Assembly (NCBI GenBank): GCA_029939785.1
Contig: JAOZSG010000222.1
Span: forward strand, 1-5,850
Source: Fidelibacterota bacterium
GTDB taxonomy: Bacteria; Fidelibacterota; UBA2242; JAFGTP01
Direction of reading: 5' to 3'
DNA length: 5,850 bases
The notes beneath the pieces were generated by a model. The model ran no database searches, was not told the DNA's origin, and saw nothing but the letters and a program-made list of their open reading frames with translations. Made by a program: the position numbers and the translations under genes. Shown here one piece after another: positions 1 to 5,850 of the stretch. Within the stretch, counting starts at the first letter, position 1; every line of letters starts with the position of its first letter.

Positions 1-1493
1 TGGAGCTATTTAGCAAGGGTGATATTTTTTATTCCCGAAGAATCGGAGGCAAACCATTAAGAGCAAATAATATTGAAAATAATTTAGAGGAAAATGAAGT
101 CATATCCAATAATCCAAATAAAACAGGACTTATAAATGCCACAAAAATATCCGGACGTAATTCCAATGGATTAGGTATTGGGGTTTTTAATGCAATGACA
201 GAAAAGACTTCGGCAACAATAATAGACACTTTAACCGGTAATAAATATAAAAAAACGACACAGAATTTTACTAATTATAACATGTTTGTTCTGGATAAAA
301 ATCTTTGGCCTAAAAGTTCAGTTAGTTTTGCAAATACAAATATGACAACAAAAAAATATATTGCAAATGTTTCAGCCACAGAATTTCAGATTGGAGATAA
401 AAATTTTAATTATGGTATTCGTGGTCAATTTGCAATGAGTTCTGTTACTGATTCAGATTCTAATGGTACGGGTTATAAATACAAATTACAACTTGGGAAG
501 TTAAATGGGAAATGGCAATATAGTTATGAATATGGTTTGGAAACAAATACCTATGATCAAAATGACATGGGATTTATGCGTAGAAATAACCAGATAGAGC
601 ATGAAATTAATTTTACGCATAATATTTATAATCCATTTTCTATTTTTATTAGTATGAGTAATGAGTTGGATATAGAATACAATGAGTTATACAAACCTCG
701 TAAATATATGTCACTGAGATTGGATTATATGTTTCATGCAACTTTTAAAAATTATTATTCTTTTAGAATGCATTCTGCCTGGATGCCTGAAGAAGATGAT
801 TATTATGAATCCAGAGCAGACAACAGAGTATTAAAAATACCTTCCCTGCTTCATACTTGTGCAAGATTGGAATCTGATAGCCGCAAAGATCTGATAATAA
901 GTATATTTGGTGGTTATTCCAGAAACAAAGCCAGTTACGTTGATAGAATCTTATATATCTACAATTTTAATCCAACCTACAGAATCAATGATAAATTTTC
1001 AATTGGATATGATATTATGGGAATGTCTGTGAGAAATGATCGTGGATTTGTTGATAATGGAACTAATGGTGAAATTTATTTTGGTTTGAGAAATCTTAGT
1101 GAAACTACAAATATTTTAAATATAAATTATGTTTTTACAAATAAAGCATCACTCGGATTTAGACTGAGACATTATTGGTCAACAGCTGAATATTTAAGCT
1201 ATCATACACTCAATAAAAAAGGTTATCTTGATCCTGCACCAAATTACAAAGAAGATCATGAAAAAAACTACAATGCTTTTAATATCGATATGAACTTTAC
1301 ATGGAATTTTGCACCCGGTAGCGAAATGTCTATTGTATGGAAAAATAGTATTTCCGGCAGTAGTAATAAAATAATGACAAATTATTGGAATAATTTTAAT
1401 AATACTATTGAATCACCACAAATAAATAGTTTGTCTATCATGATATTATATTATCTTGATTATCAAATGTTTAGGAACTTATATCCAGCCTAG
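1..1493 (+). CDS. DUF5916 family outer-membrane beta-barrel protein, C-terminal part (5'-truncated by window edge)
   Basis: The reading frame is open from base 3 with no stop back to the window edge, giving about 496 codons; the first ATG in frame (base 195) is internal and is not the start. Residues (numbered from base 3) FYSRRIGGKP at 9-18, and TGLINATKISG followed by NGLGIGVFNAMTEKT at about 41-69, match the conserved junction I remember in DUF5916 proteins. Those are usually 700-850 residues, with an N-terminal CBM9-like sugar-binding fold and a C-terminal membrane barrel. The remainder alternates aromatic and polar residues in strand-length blocks (WQYSYEYGLETNTYD, SLGFRLRHYWSTAEYLSY) and ends in NSLSIMILYYLDYQ, a typical last barrel strand. 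By inference it sits in the outer membrane; substrate and role are unknown. The missing N-terminus includes any signal peptide. No frameshift is seen, and the C-terminus looks complete. An alternative is another TonB-independent barrel family. Confidence 0.85.
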   Translation, partial: ELFSKGDIFYSRRIGGKPLRANNIENNLEENEVISNNPNKTGLINATKISGRNSNGLGIGVFNAMTEKTSATIIDTLTGNKYKKTTQNFTNYNMFVLDKNLWPKSSVSFANTNMTTKKYIANVSATEFQIGDKNFNYGIRGQFAMSSVTDSDSNGTGYKYKLQLGKLNGKWQYSYEYGLETNTYDQNDMGFMRRNNQIEHEINFTHNIYNPFSIFISMSNELDIEYNELYKPRKYMSLRLDYMFHATFKNYYSFRMHSAWMPEEDDYYESRADNRVLKIPSLLHTCARLESDSRKDLIISIFGGYSRNKASYVDRILYIYNFNPTYRINDKFSIGYDIMGMSVRNDRGFVDNGTNGEIYFGLRNLSETTNILNINYVFTNKASLGFRLRHYWSTAEYLSYHTLNKKGYLDPAPNYKEDHEKNYNAFNIDMNFTWNFAPGSEMSIVWKNSISGSSNKIMTNYWNNFNNTIESPQINSLSIMILYYLDYQMFRNLYPA

Positions 1494-1506
1494 AGCAAAA
1501 AGTATA

Positions 1507-1521
1507 AAAGCCAAAGGCTTT
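1507..1521 (+). terminator. Short hairpin after the DUF5916 stop, weak terminator candidate
   Basis: AAAGCC and GGCTTT form a perfect 6-bp stem with an AAA loop, 14 bp after the stop codon at 1491-1493. No T-run follows (the next bases are GCATAAG), so it lacks a key part of an intrinsic terminator. It could instead be a 3'-end-stabilising hairpin or chance. Confidence 0.25.
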
Positions 1522-1597
1522 GCATAAGTATTATCGAGATACAATATAGTTTACGCTAAGTCAGGAGTTCAGGGATTGTAAATTTTATTGTTGATTG

Positions 1598-1633
1598 TTT
1601 GAATTTTTATTAGTATTATTAAAACTATTTTTG
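1598..1633 (+). promoter_or_regulatory. Possible Bacteroidota-type promoter for the membrane-protein gene
   Basis: TATTTTTG at 1626-1633 fits the TAnnTTTG -7 element known from Bacteroidota. A TTTG at 1598-1601 could be the -33 element, but the 24-bp gap is longer than the usual roughly 17-23. It would give a leader of about 130 bases before the ATG at 1773. In DNA this T-rich the match may be chance. Confidence 0.25.
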
Positions 1634-1636
1634 ATA

Positions 1637-1658
1637 TAATTAAAATTCCTTTTAATTA
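1637..1658. repeat. 9-bp A/T inverted repeat
   Basis: TAATTAAAA (1637-1645) and TTTTAATTA (1650-1658) are perfect complements around a TTCC loop. It lies just downstream of the possible -7 box at 1626-1633, so it could be an operator or a leader hairpin. It consists only of A and T in an AT-rich spacer, so functional weight is low. Confidence 0.35.
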
Positions 1659-1732
1659 AGGACATTACATAATTGTTTATATACTAAAGAAAATCATGAT
1701 AATTAGATAATAAACGTGAAATATAAATTAAT

Positions 1733-1752
1733 TTTTATATAATTTTATATAA
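1733..1752. repeat. Tandem direct repeat, 2 x 10 bp
   Basis: TTTTATATAA occurs twice back to back, at 1733-1742 and 1743-1752. The junction also makes an inverted pair, TTTTATAT (1733-1740) with ATATAAAA (1747-1754). It ends about 20 bp before the ATG at 1773, where it could lie in the leader or bind a regulator. Low complexity makes chance or slippage plausible. Confidence 0.4.
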
Positions 1753-1763
1753 AACAATATAAT

Positions 1764-1767
1764 GGAG
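1764..1767 (+). promoter_or_regulatory. Ribosome binding site of the membrane-protein gene
   Basis: GGAG lies five bases before the ATG at 1773 in an otherwise A/T-only stretch. It is the clearest Shine-Dalgarno sequence in the window and supports the chosen start. Confidence 0.55.
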
Positions 1768-1772
1768 AAAAA

Positions 1773-2300
1773 ATGAAATTCATTCCTAAAATCCCTAGAA
1801 TATTAATATTATTAATTGCCGTTATTGCGTTTTTTGGTTTATCATATCGATATTATCAAGTTTATAAATCCTCTACAAATTATTATATAGAGCAACAAAC
1901 AGTTGAAAATTCTAATACAATTGAATCAAATCAGAATTTATTCAAAAATAGATTGTCTGGTTTTATTACAAGTGGATTGTTGGTGACAGGGTTAGATTTT
2001 GTCTTCTATGCTTTTTTATTATCAACTATAATATTATCATGTAGAAAAGTTAGTAGGAAAATAAAAACTAAAATATTTTACTCATTAATTGGAATATGTT
2101 TAATAGGTATTTTTATTTTATCAAGAGGATTAATTAATTTAAATATAGTGAATAGTCAAGTATTGGGATTATTATTATCAATATTTATATATACATTATT
2201 TTCAGTTGGTTGTCTGTTTATCTATTTTCTTGTAAAAATGATTCAAAAACCTAATTATGAACGCACAAAAACTTTCAAATTACACTATGCAAAAATATAA
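1773..2300 (+). CDS. Hypothetical protein with four predicted membrane segments
   Basis: I do not recognise this 175-residue protein. Hydrophobic stretches at about residues 10-27, 64-89, 102-120 and 130-155 predict four inner-membrane helices. Basic residues (K2, K6, R9; RKVSRKIKTK at 91-100; the K/R-rich tail after 155) lie on one side, so by the positive-inside rule both ends and the middle loop are cytoplasmic. The loop at about 28-63, rich in Asn, Gln, Glu and Ser, would then be outside the membrane. There are no catalytic motifs, and the few cysteines (C90, C109, C147) form no pattern. The start is supported by GGAG at 1764-1767, five bases before the ATG. The next gene is co-oriented 52 bp downstream, so co-transcription is possible. 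The segment with TM1 could be a signal anchor. Coding is likely given length, ribosome site and coherent topology; function is unknown. Confidence 0.75.
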   Translation: MKFIPKIPRILILLIAVIAFFGLSYRYYQVYKSSTNYYIEQQTVENSNTIESNQNLFKNRLSGFITSGLLVTGLDFVFYAFLLSTIILSCRKVSRKIKTKIFYSLIGICLIGIFILSRGLINLNIVNSQVLGLLLSIFIYTLFSVGCLFIYFLVKMIQKPNYERTKTFKLHYAKI

Positions 2301-2327
2301 TTACCAAAAATGTAGAAATAGAATCAT

Positions 2328-2346
2328 TATACCTATTTTAGGTATA
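2328..2346. promoter_or_regulatory. Perfect 8-bp inverted repeat directly upstream of the pRiA4b ORF-3 gene start
   Basis: TATACCTA (2328-2335) and TAGGTATA (2339-2346) are exact complements around TTT, and the repeat ends 6 bp before the ATG at 2353. No other Shine-Dalgarno-like sequence precedes this start; the only G pair, in TAGGTA, is inside the right arm. As RNA the hairpin could therefore mask the ribosome site; as DNA it has the shape of a dimeric repressor operator. It is not a good terminator for the upstream gene because no T-run follows. Its regulatory role is inference. Confidence 0.5.
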
Positions 2347-2352
2347 TAAAAT

Positions 2353-3771
2353 ATGAGTAAAATATTACAACTAAGAATAACAATAATAGATAGTAAACCT
2401 GAAATTTACAGAGTAATACTATTGGAAGATTCTCTTACATTTTATCAATTTCATCTGGTAATCCAAATGGCAATGGGATGGAAAAACGCACATCTTTATG
2501 AATTTTATTTCAAGAATCAACGTATTGCCGAATATTATGATTTTGAACCCAATAATTCAATTGACCCAGAAGATATAATAATAAGTGATATTTTTACTGA
2601 ATTAGGTGAAAAGATTTTATATTGCTATGATTTTGGTGATAATTGGCAACATGAAATAAAAATTGAAAGAAATTCATTTGGAATTGTTAACCACCAGTTA
2701 CCTATTTGCATAGACGGAGAGGGTAGTTGCCCTCCTGAAGATTGCGGTGGGATATATAGTTATTATCAAATGTTGGATGTTTTAAAAGATCCGACTGATT
2801 CAGAATATCAAGATACACTTGATTGGGTTGGAGAAGACTTTGATCCGAATTATTTTAATAAAGATAGAATTAACCAAATTATTAAAGGAAATTCTGATGT
2901 TTTTAAAATACAAAAAAGAGTATCTGCTCCTGAAGATTTACTTAATTTAGATTATAGGGAAGGGTATTCAATGGACGAAATTTATGATATTGTTAGTTCC
3001 ACATTTGTCGAAGAATTTCCTATAGTGATAAAAAAATTAGATGAATCTTATCTTCAACAAATTCCGATACTTAAACAAATTCAATATTTGATGGAAATAA
3101 TTCAAAAAAATGAAGAAATAAAACTTACAGTCAAAGGCAATTTACCCCGAAAATTGATTAAAGAATTACTCAAACAAAAGCTATTCATAGAAACTCATTA
3201 TCAAACTTCAAGAATGGCTGTAATCAATGAAAACGATTCTATGATAATTCATCTTAATCATATACTTTTAAAATTGGCTAAATTAGCTAAAAAACGGAAT
3301 AATAAATTAAGTTTAACAAAATTAGGGCAGAAAACCTTAAAGGATGAAAACTTACTTTTAAAACAAATATTATTAACTTTTTGTCTGGAACTAAATTGGG
3401 GATATTTTGATGGTTTTGATGATGATCAAATTGGAAGATTTGGTTTTGGATTTTCTTTAATTCTTATTGACAAATATGGTGATCAAAAAAAACTGGAAAG
3501 TTTTTATTCTGATAAATATTTTAAATTATTTCAACATTTAAGAATGAAACATGAATCTCCTCATTTACAAAATCTATATGATTCAAATAAAAGATGTTTC
3601 AATATTCGAACATTTGAAAGATTTTTACATCTTTTTGGATTAATAAATTACGATGTTGATAATGATAGTAATTATAAAGAGAAATTTGTAACAAAAACTG
3701 ATTTATTTGACAAACTTTTTGCTGTAATTCCACCCGCCGGATTATCTGATATAATAATGGGGGAAAGCTAG
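2353..3771 (+). CDS. pRiA4b ORF-3 / IS1096 passenger TnpR-like family protein with C-terminal extension
   Basis: Residues 1 to about 175 fit the pRiA4b ORF-3 family (Pfam PF07929; also named IS1096 element passenger TnpR family). The N-terminus has alternating strands (LQLRITIIDSKPEIYRVILL), then FYQFHLVIQMAMGW (30-43), HLYEFYF (47-53), the signature YDFGDNWQHEI (92-102), CPPEDCGG (126-133), and W158 with DFDP (162-165). No biochemical activity is firmly known to me for this family, and the TnpR label reflects linkage to IS elements, not demonstrated resolvase activity. Residues about 235-328 look like a helical, winged-helix-type module (LTVKGNLPRKLIKELL, then LAKLAKKRNNKLSLTKLGQKTL). Residues 330-472 are uncharacterised and include RTFERFLHLFGLI near 419-431. 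At 472 residues it is much longer than single-domain members; I recall similar long forms in other bacteria. It is probably cytoplasmic, with no signal peptide. No transposase or terminal repeat is visible nearby. Confidence 0.85.
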   Translation: MSKILQLRITIIDSKPEIYRVILLEDSLTFYQFHLVIQMAMGWKNAHLYEFYFKNQRIAEYYDFEPNNSIDPEDIIISDIFTELGEKILYCYDFGDNWQHEIKIERNSFGIVNHQLPICIDGEGSCPPEDCGGIYSYYQMLDVLKDPTDSEYQDTLDWVGEDFDPNYFNKDRINQIIKGNSDVFKIQKRVSAPEDLLNLDYREGYSMDEIYDIVSSTFVEEFPIVIKKLDESYLQQIPILKQIQYLMEIIQKNEEIKLTVKGNLPRKLIKELLKQKLFIETHYQTSRMAVINENDSMIIHLNHILLKLAKLAKKRNNKLSLTKLGQKTLKDENLLLKQILLTFCLELNWGYFDGFDDDQIGRFGFGFSLILIDKYGDQKKLESFYSDKYFKLFQHLRMKHESPHLQNLYDSNKRCFNIRTFERFLHLFGLINYDVDNDSNYKEKFVTKTDLFDKLFAVIPPAGLSDIIMGES

Positions 3772-3799
3772 AAATTTTCAATTATCAGATATTTTTTTT
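3743..3799 (+). terminator. Candidate intrinsic terminator across the convergent gene ends
   Basis: TATCTGATA (3743-3751) and TATCAGATA (3783-3791) form a perfect 9-bp stem followed at once by eight T (3792-3799) on the + strand, which suits termination of the pRiA4b ORF-3 gene. The 31-base loop is long and the stem has only two G/C pairs, so it is weak. One arm is inside the last codons of the + gene and the other inside the last codons of the - gene. No T-run follows on the - strand. Confidence 0.4.
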
Positions 3800-5784
3800 A
3801 GTCTGTCAATTAAATCGTTTCCTAACTTTGTCTTTATCTCAATATGCTCCCGGACATTTTTCACAAAACTATTGTCGCTATGAGATCCACGAACAGCTGA
3901 AAAATCATCAATTATAGTGTCCTCATTCCCATCAATTCCAAACCCTGTATATGATTGCGGTGAGAACTCTTTTTTTGCATCCTGTATATATAAGTTATCA
4001 AGATTTTCCACACAATCACTCCAATTGGTAATCATTACAACTAAATCTTCTGTGTTTATTTCATCTACTGTTTTATTAATAAGTTCACAGTACTTATTAA
4101 TTACCCAATTCCAGTAATATTCATTATAATTATTATGAATTATAGTTAATTCTTCAATAATACTACTAAGATTATTTAAAGAATTACTTTCAATTTTGTC
4201 ACATAATTGTTCAATTATTTCTTTGGGTGCAAACATTCCAGAGATATCAACCCATTCTTTCGTTCCACCATCAATTTTAGGCTTTATAATATTTGTAAAA
4301 TCAGCAGTCGTTTTTAACTGAACATTTTTGAATCGATTTATTATAGAGTTACCTAAATATTTTGTTATTCCAATATTATAATATTTAATACCACTTTTAA
4401 GAGAGTTGTTTTTAATTTTAACATTATTGTAGGTAAAATACTCTGATGTCGCACCACTATATTTTAGCAACTCATTTAAAATTTCTTTTCCTCTTATCAT
4501 TTTTTGTACAGTATATGGACTTAGTAAATTGTAGTTGATGATATCTAGTTTTTGTGGATCTTTTCTTTTGTCTCTTTGAGGCCATTTTCGGGCATCTCTA
4601 ATGGTACCTACAGAACGTAAATTCACACCTGGAATGCAGATACTTTCCCCATCATTTTCTATAAGGTATGAAAATGGTAAATTGGATGTATCTGAATTTC
4701 TATAATGCCTTCCCATTACTAACGAAAACGCTCCAACCCTAACAGGCCATAGCATATAAGAATCGCTAGCTGTTTTTGAACCACGCTCTACAATTCCCTG
4801 ATGACATGGTCCTAACTTGTACATATGATTACTTTGATTGGAACCACTTCCAGCATTAAAAAAGGAATAATACCCCGCAATAAGAAGAGTAGATTTGTGA
4901 TGTGTAACAGTATAAGGTCCGGCAAAAATTGCACATGCTTCTCCATGAAATCCTGCACAATTTGCAAAAAATGCAGAGTTTTCTGCAGAAAATTGTTTGT
5001 TAAGTTCACAACCCTGACCAACAAAACAGTCAGTAATTACTGCACCATCAGAAATTGTAGAACCAGAAGATACGATAAAATTTTTTGCATATACACCTGC
5101 TCCAATATAAATTGGAGCTAATTCAGTACTATTAATTGAGCCATTGTCTAAAATTTCAGAATCCTGAATAATTGTAAAAGGACCAACTTTTATATCTCGT
5201 AAAGTACGACAGTTTAGTATAACAGATGATTCGCCAATTTTTCCATATTTTGAAGAAACCGAGATTGTATATTCCTTGATCATTTCAGTAATTTTTTTTA
5301 TCAATTTTGGACGATGTCTATAAAAAGTCAGAAAATAGGCAATCTGAGCAGTTAGTTTATCATATATCGGAATTTCTCTTCCTCCTGCCTCATTTAATAT
5401 TTCTATTTCAACTCCATTTCCGAAACTACATAGATCATTTACAGCAAGAATACCAATATTATTAATTATTACATTATCTTCAATTATATAATTGGCAATA
5501 TAATTGGCTGTTTTATCAATAAACACATCATCATGAATTATACAATTATGAAGTTTTGCATTATAAATACCGGAGTTCTTGTTAACGCCTCCATAAAAAG
5601 TAATTTTCTTTTTAAAACTGCCAAGTTTGATTTGTCCTGAAAATTCTGTATTAATAATACGTTTGGGGTCAAAATCATCTACTACTTTAATGTTTTCCCA
5701 ATCTTCACATCTGCATCTTTGATTTTCGAGAATTTTGATTTCGTCATTTGTAATTTTTCTATAGTTGATCATATGATTTCCCAT
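3778..5784 (-). CDS. DUF4954 family left-handed beta-helix protein
   Basis: The 668-residue translation matches from end to end what I recall of DUF4954 (PF16314), a Bacteroidota-centred family. It opens with NYRKITNDEIKILENQ (7-22). Conserved blocks follow: NEAGGREIPIYDKL (131-144), YRHRP (155-159), NGSINS (214-219), VSSGSTISDGAVITDCFVG (238-256), GEACAIFAGPYTVTHHKSTL (281-300), GSGSNQSNHMYKLGP (312-326), DTSNLPFSYLIE (365-376) and NLRSVGTIRDARKWPQRDKR (388-407). The hexapeptide-like strands (about 48-130 and 180-260) predict a left-handed parallel beta-helix, as in sugar acyl- and nucleotidyltransferases. His295, His296 and His320 are candidate active-site residues by inference; no substrate is known to me. 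Residues about 425-668 are mostly helical and more variable. A second ATG at 5772 (Met5) gives MINYRK, nearer the usual family N-terminus, with GGGA six bases upstream and a promoter that fits, so the true start may be 5772. It is cytoplasmic, with no signal peptide, and appears monocistronic here. Confidence 0.92.
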   Translation of the reverse strand: MGNHMINYRKITNDEIKILENQRCRCEDWENIKVVDDFDPKRIINTEFSGQIKLGSFKKKITFYGGVNKNSGIYNAKLHNCIIHDDVFIDKTANYIANYIIEDNVIINNIGILAVNDLCSFGNGVEIEILNEAGGREIPIYDKLTAQIAYFLTFYRHRPKLIKKITEMIKEYTISVSSKYGKIGESSVILNCRTLRDIKVGPFTIIQDSEILDNGSINSTELAPIYIGAGVYAKNFIVSSGSTISDGAVITDCFVGQGCELNKQFSAENSAFFANCAGFHGEACAIFAGPYTVTHHKSTLLIAGYYSFFNAGSGSNQSNHMYKLGPCHQGIVERGSKTASDSYMLWPVRVGAFSLVMGRHYRNSDTSNLPFSYLIENDGESICIPGVNLRSVGTIRDARKWPQRDKRKDPQKLDIINYNLLSPYTVQKMIRGKEILNELLKYSGATSEYFTYNNVKIKNNSLKSGIKYYNIGITKYLGNSIINRFKNVQLKTTADFTNIIKPKIDGGTKEWVDISGMFAPKEIIEQLCDKIESNSLNNLSSIIEELTIIHNNYNEYYWNWVINKYCELINKTVDEINTEDLVVMITNWSDCVENLDNLYIQDAKKEFSPQSYTGFGIDGNEDTIIDDFSAVRGSHSDNSFVKNVREHIEIKTKLGNDLIDRLKKISDN

Positions 5785-5799
5785 TAATTATTTAGATAT

Positions 5800-5828
5800 A
5801 TTTTATAATAAACAAAGAATAAAGTCAA
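5800..5828 (-). promoter_or_regulatory. Sigma-70-like promoter of the DUF4954 gene
   Basis: On the - strand, TTGACT (5828-5823) and TAAAAT (5805-5800) are separated by exactly 17 bp; each differs from TTGACA/TATAAT at one position. Transcription would begin near 5793, leaving only about 9 bases before the ATG at 5784 but about 21 before the ATG at 5772, which favours the second start. Bacteroidota primary promoters usually follow TTTG/TAnnTTTG instead, and the region is AT-rich, so the match needs caution. Confidence 0.45.
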
Positions 5829-5850
5829 ATGAATATTAAATTTATAACTT

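Larger units (their letters stand above)
1494..1772. other. AT-rich intergenic region between DUF5916 gene and membrane-protein gene
   Basis: No supportable ORF or RNA gene is visible. From left to right it contains the 6-bp hairpin at 1507-1521, a less AT-rich stretch to about 1580 with no recognised content, and a TAnnTTTG-type box at 1626-1633. Then come a 9-bp A/T inverted repeat at 1637-1658, a 10-bp tandem direct repeat at 1733-1752, and GGAG before the next start. It most likely holds the promoter of the downstream gene. Confidence 0.6.

Noticed and set aside
195..197. ATG at 195 as the start of the first gene
   Set aside because: The frame is open to the window edge, and residues upstream of this ATG (FYSRRIGGKP and the NATKISG block) belong to the conserved DUF5916 core, so it is an internal Met.
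1540..1580. TACAAT...ATTGTA as an IS terminal repeat or hairpin
   Set aside because: The match is only 6 bp with 29 bases between arms and fails on both sides; there is no second copy and no transposase in the window.
1758..1763. TATAAT as a -10 box for the membrane-protein gene
   Set aside because: It is adjacent to the GGAG ribosome site, so a transcript starting from it would lack the Shine-Dalgarno sequence.
3599..3781. 60-residue - strand ORF
   Set aside because: It overlaps the 3' end of the pRiA4b ORF-3 gene in antisense, with no ribosome site and no recognisable content. The - ORF at 29-229 is likewise a shadow of the DUF5916 frame.
4825..5121. Cysteine-rich 98-residue + strand ORF
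   Set aside because: It lies wholly opposite the best-conserved part of the DUF4954 gene; its Cys richness comes from the antisense reading of Ala/Thr codons. The same holds for the + ORF at 3917-4117 and the - ORF at 4812-5024.

Overview
The window is a strongly AT-rich bacterial segment with four protein genes and no RNA gene, CRISPR array or recognisable complete mobile element. Two genes point to Bacteroidota or a close relative (Ignavibacteria/Chlorobi side of the FCB group). One is the C-terminal part of a DUF5916 outer-membrane-barrel protein and the other is a full-length DUF4954 left-handed beta-helix protein. The assignment rests on remembered family distribution and was not checked by a search.

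Layout. Bases 1-1493 (+) hold the 3' part of the DUF5916 gene; its N-terminal domain and start lie upstream of the window. Bases 1494-1772 form an AT-rich intergenic stretch with a short hairpin after the DUF5916 stop, a 9-bp A/T inverted repeat, a possible Bacteroidota-type -7 box and a 10-bp tandem direct repeat. Bases 1773-2300 (+) encode an unrecognised small protein with four predicted membrane segments. After a 52-bp gap carrying a perfect 8-bp inverted repeat, bases 2353-3771 (+) encode a pRiA4b ORF-3 / IS1096-passenger-TnpR-like protein with a long C-terminal extension that probably contains a winged helix. Bases 3778-5784 (-) encode the DUF4954 protein, converging on the previous gene with only 6 bp between stop codons and driven from a sigma-70-like promoter near the right edge.

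How the genes relate. The membrane protein and the pRiA4b ORF-3 protein are co-oriented and close enough to share a transcript, but the inverted repeat just before the second start suggests separate control of that gene. The DUF5916 and DUF4954 genes look like ordinary chromosomal genes. Nothing links all four into one pathway. The least explained part is the pair at 1773-3771; I see no direct evidence that it is a defence or mobile system.
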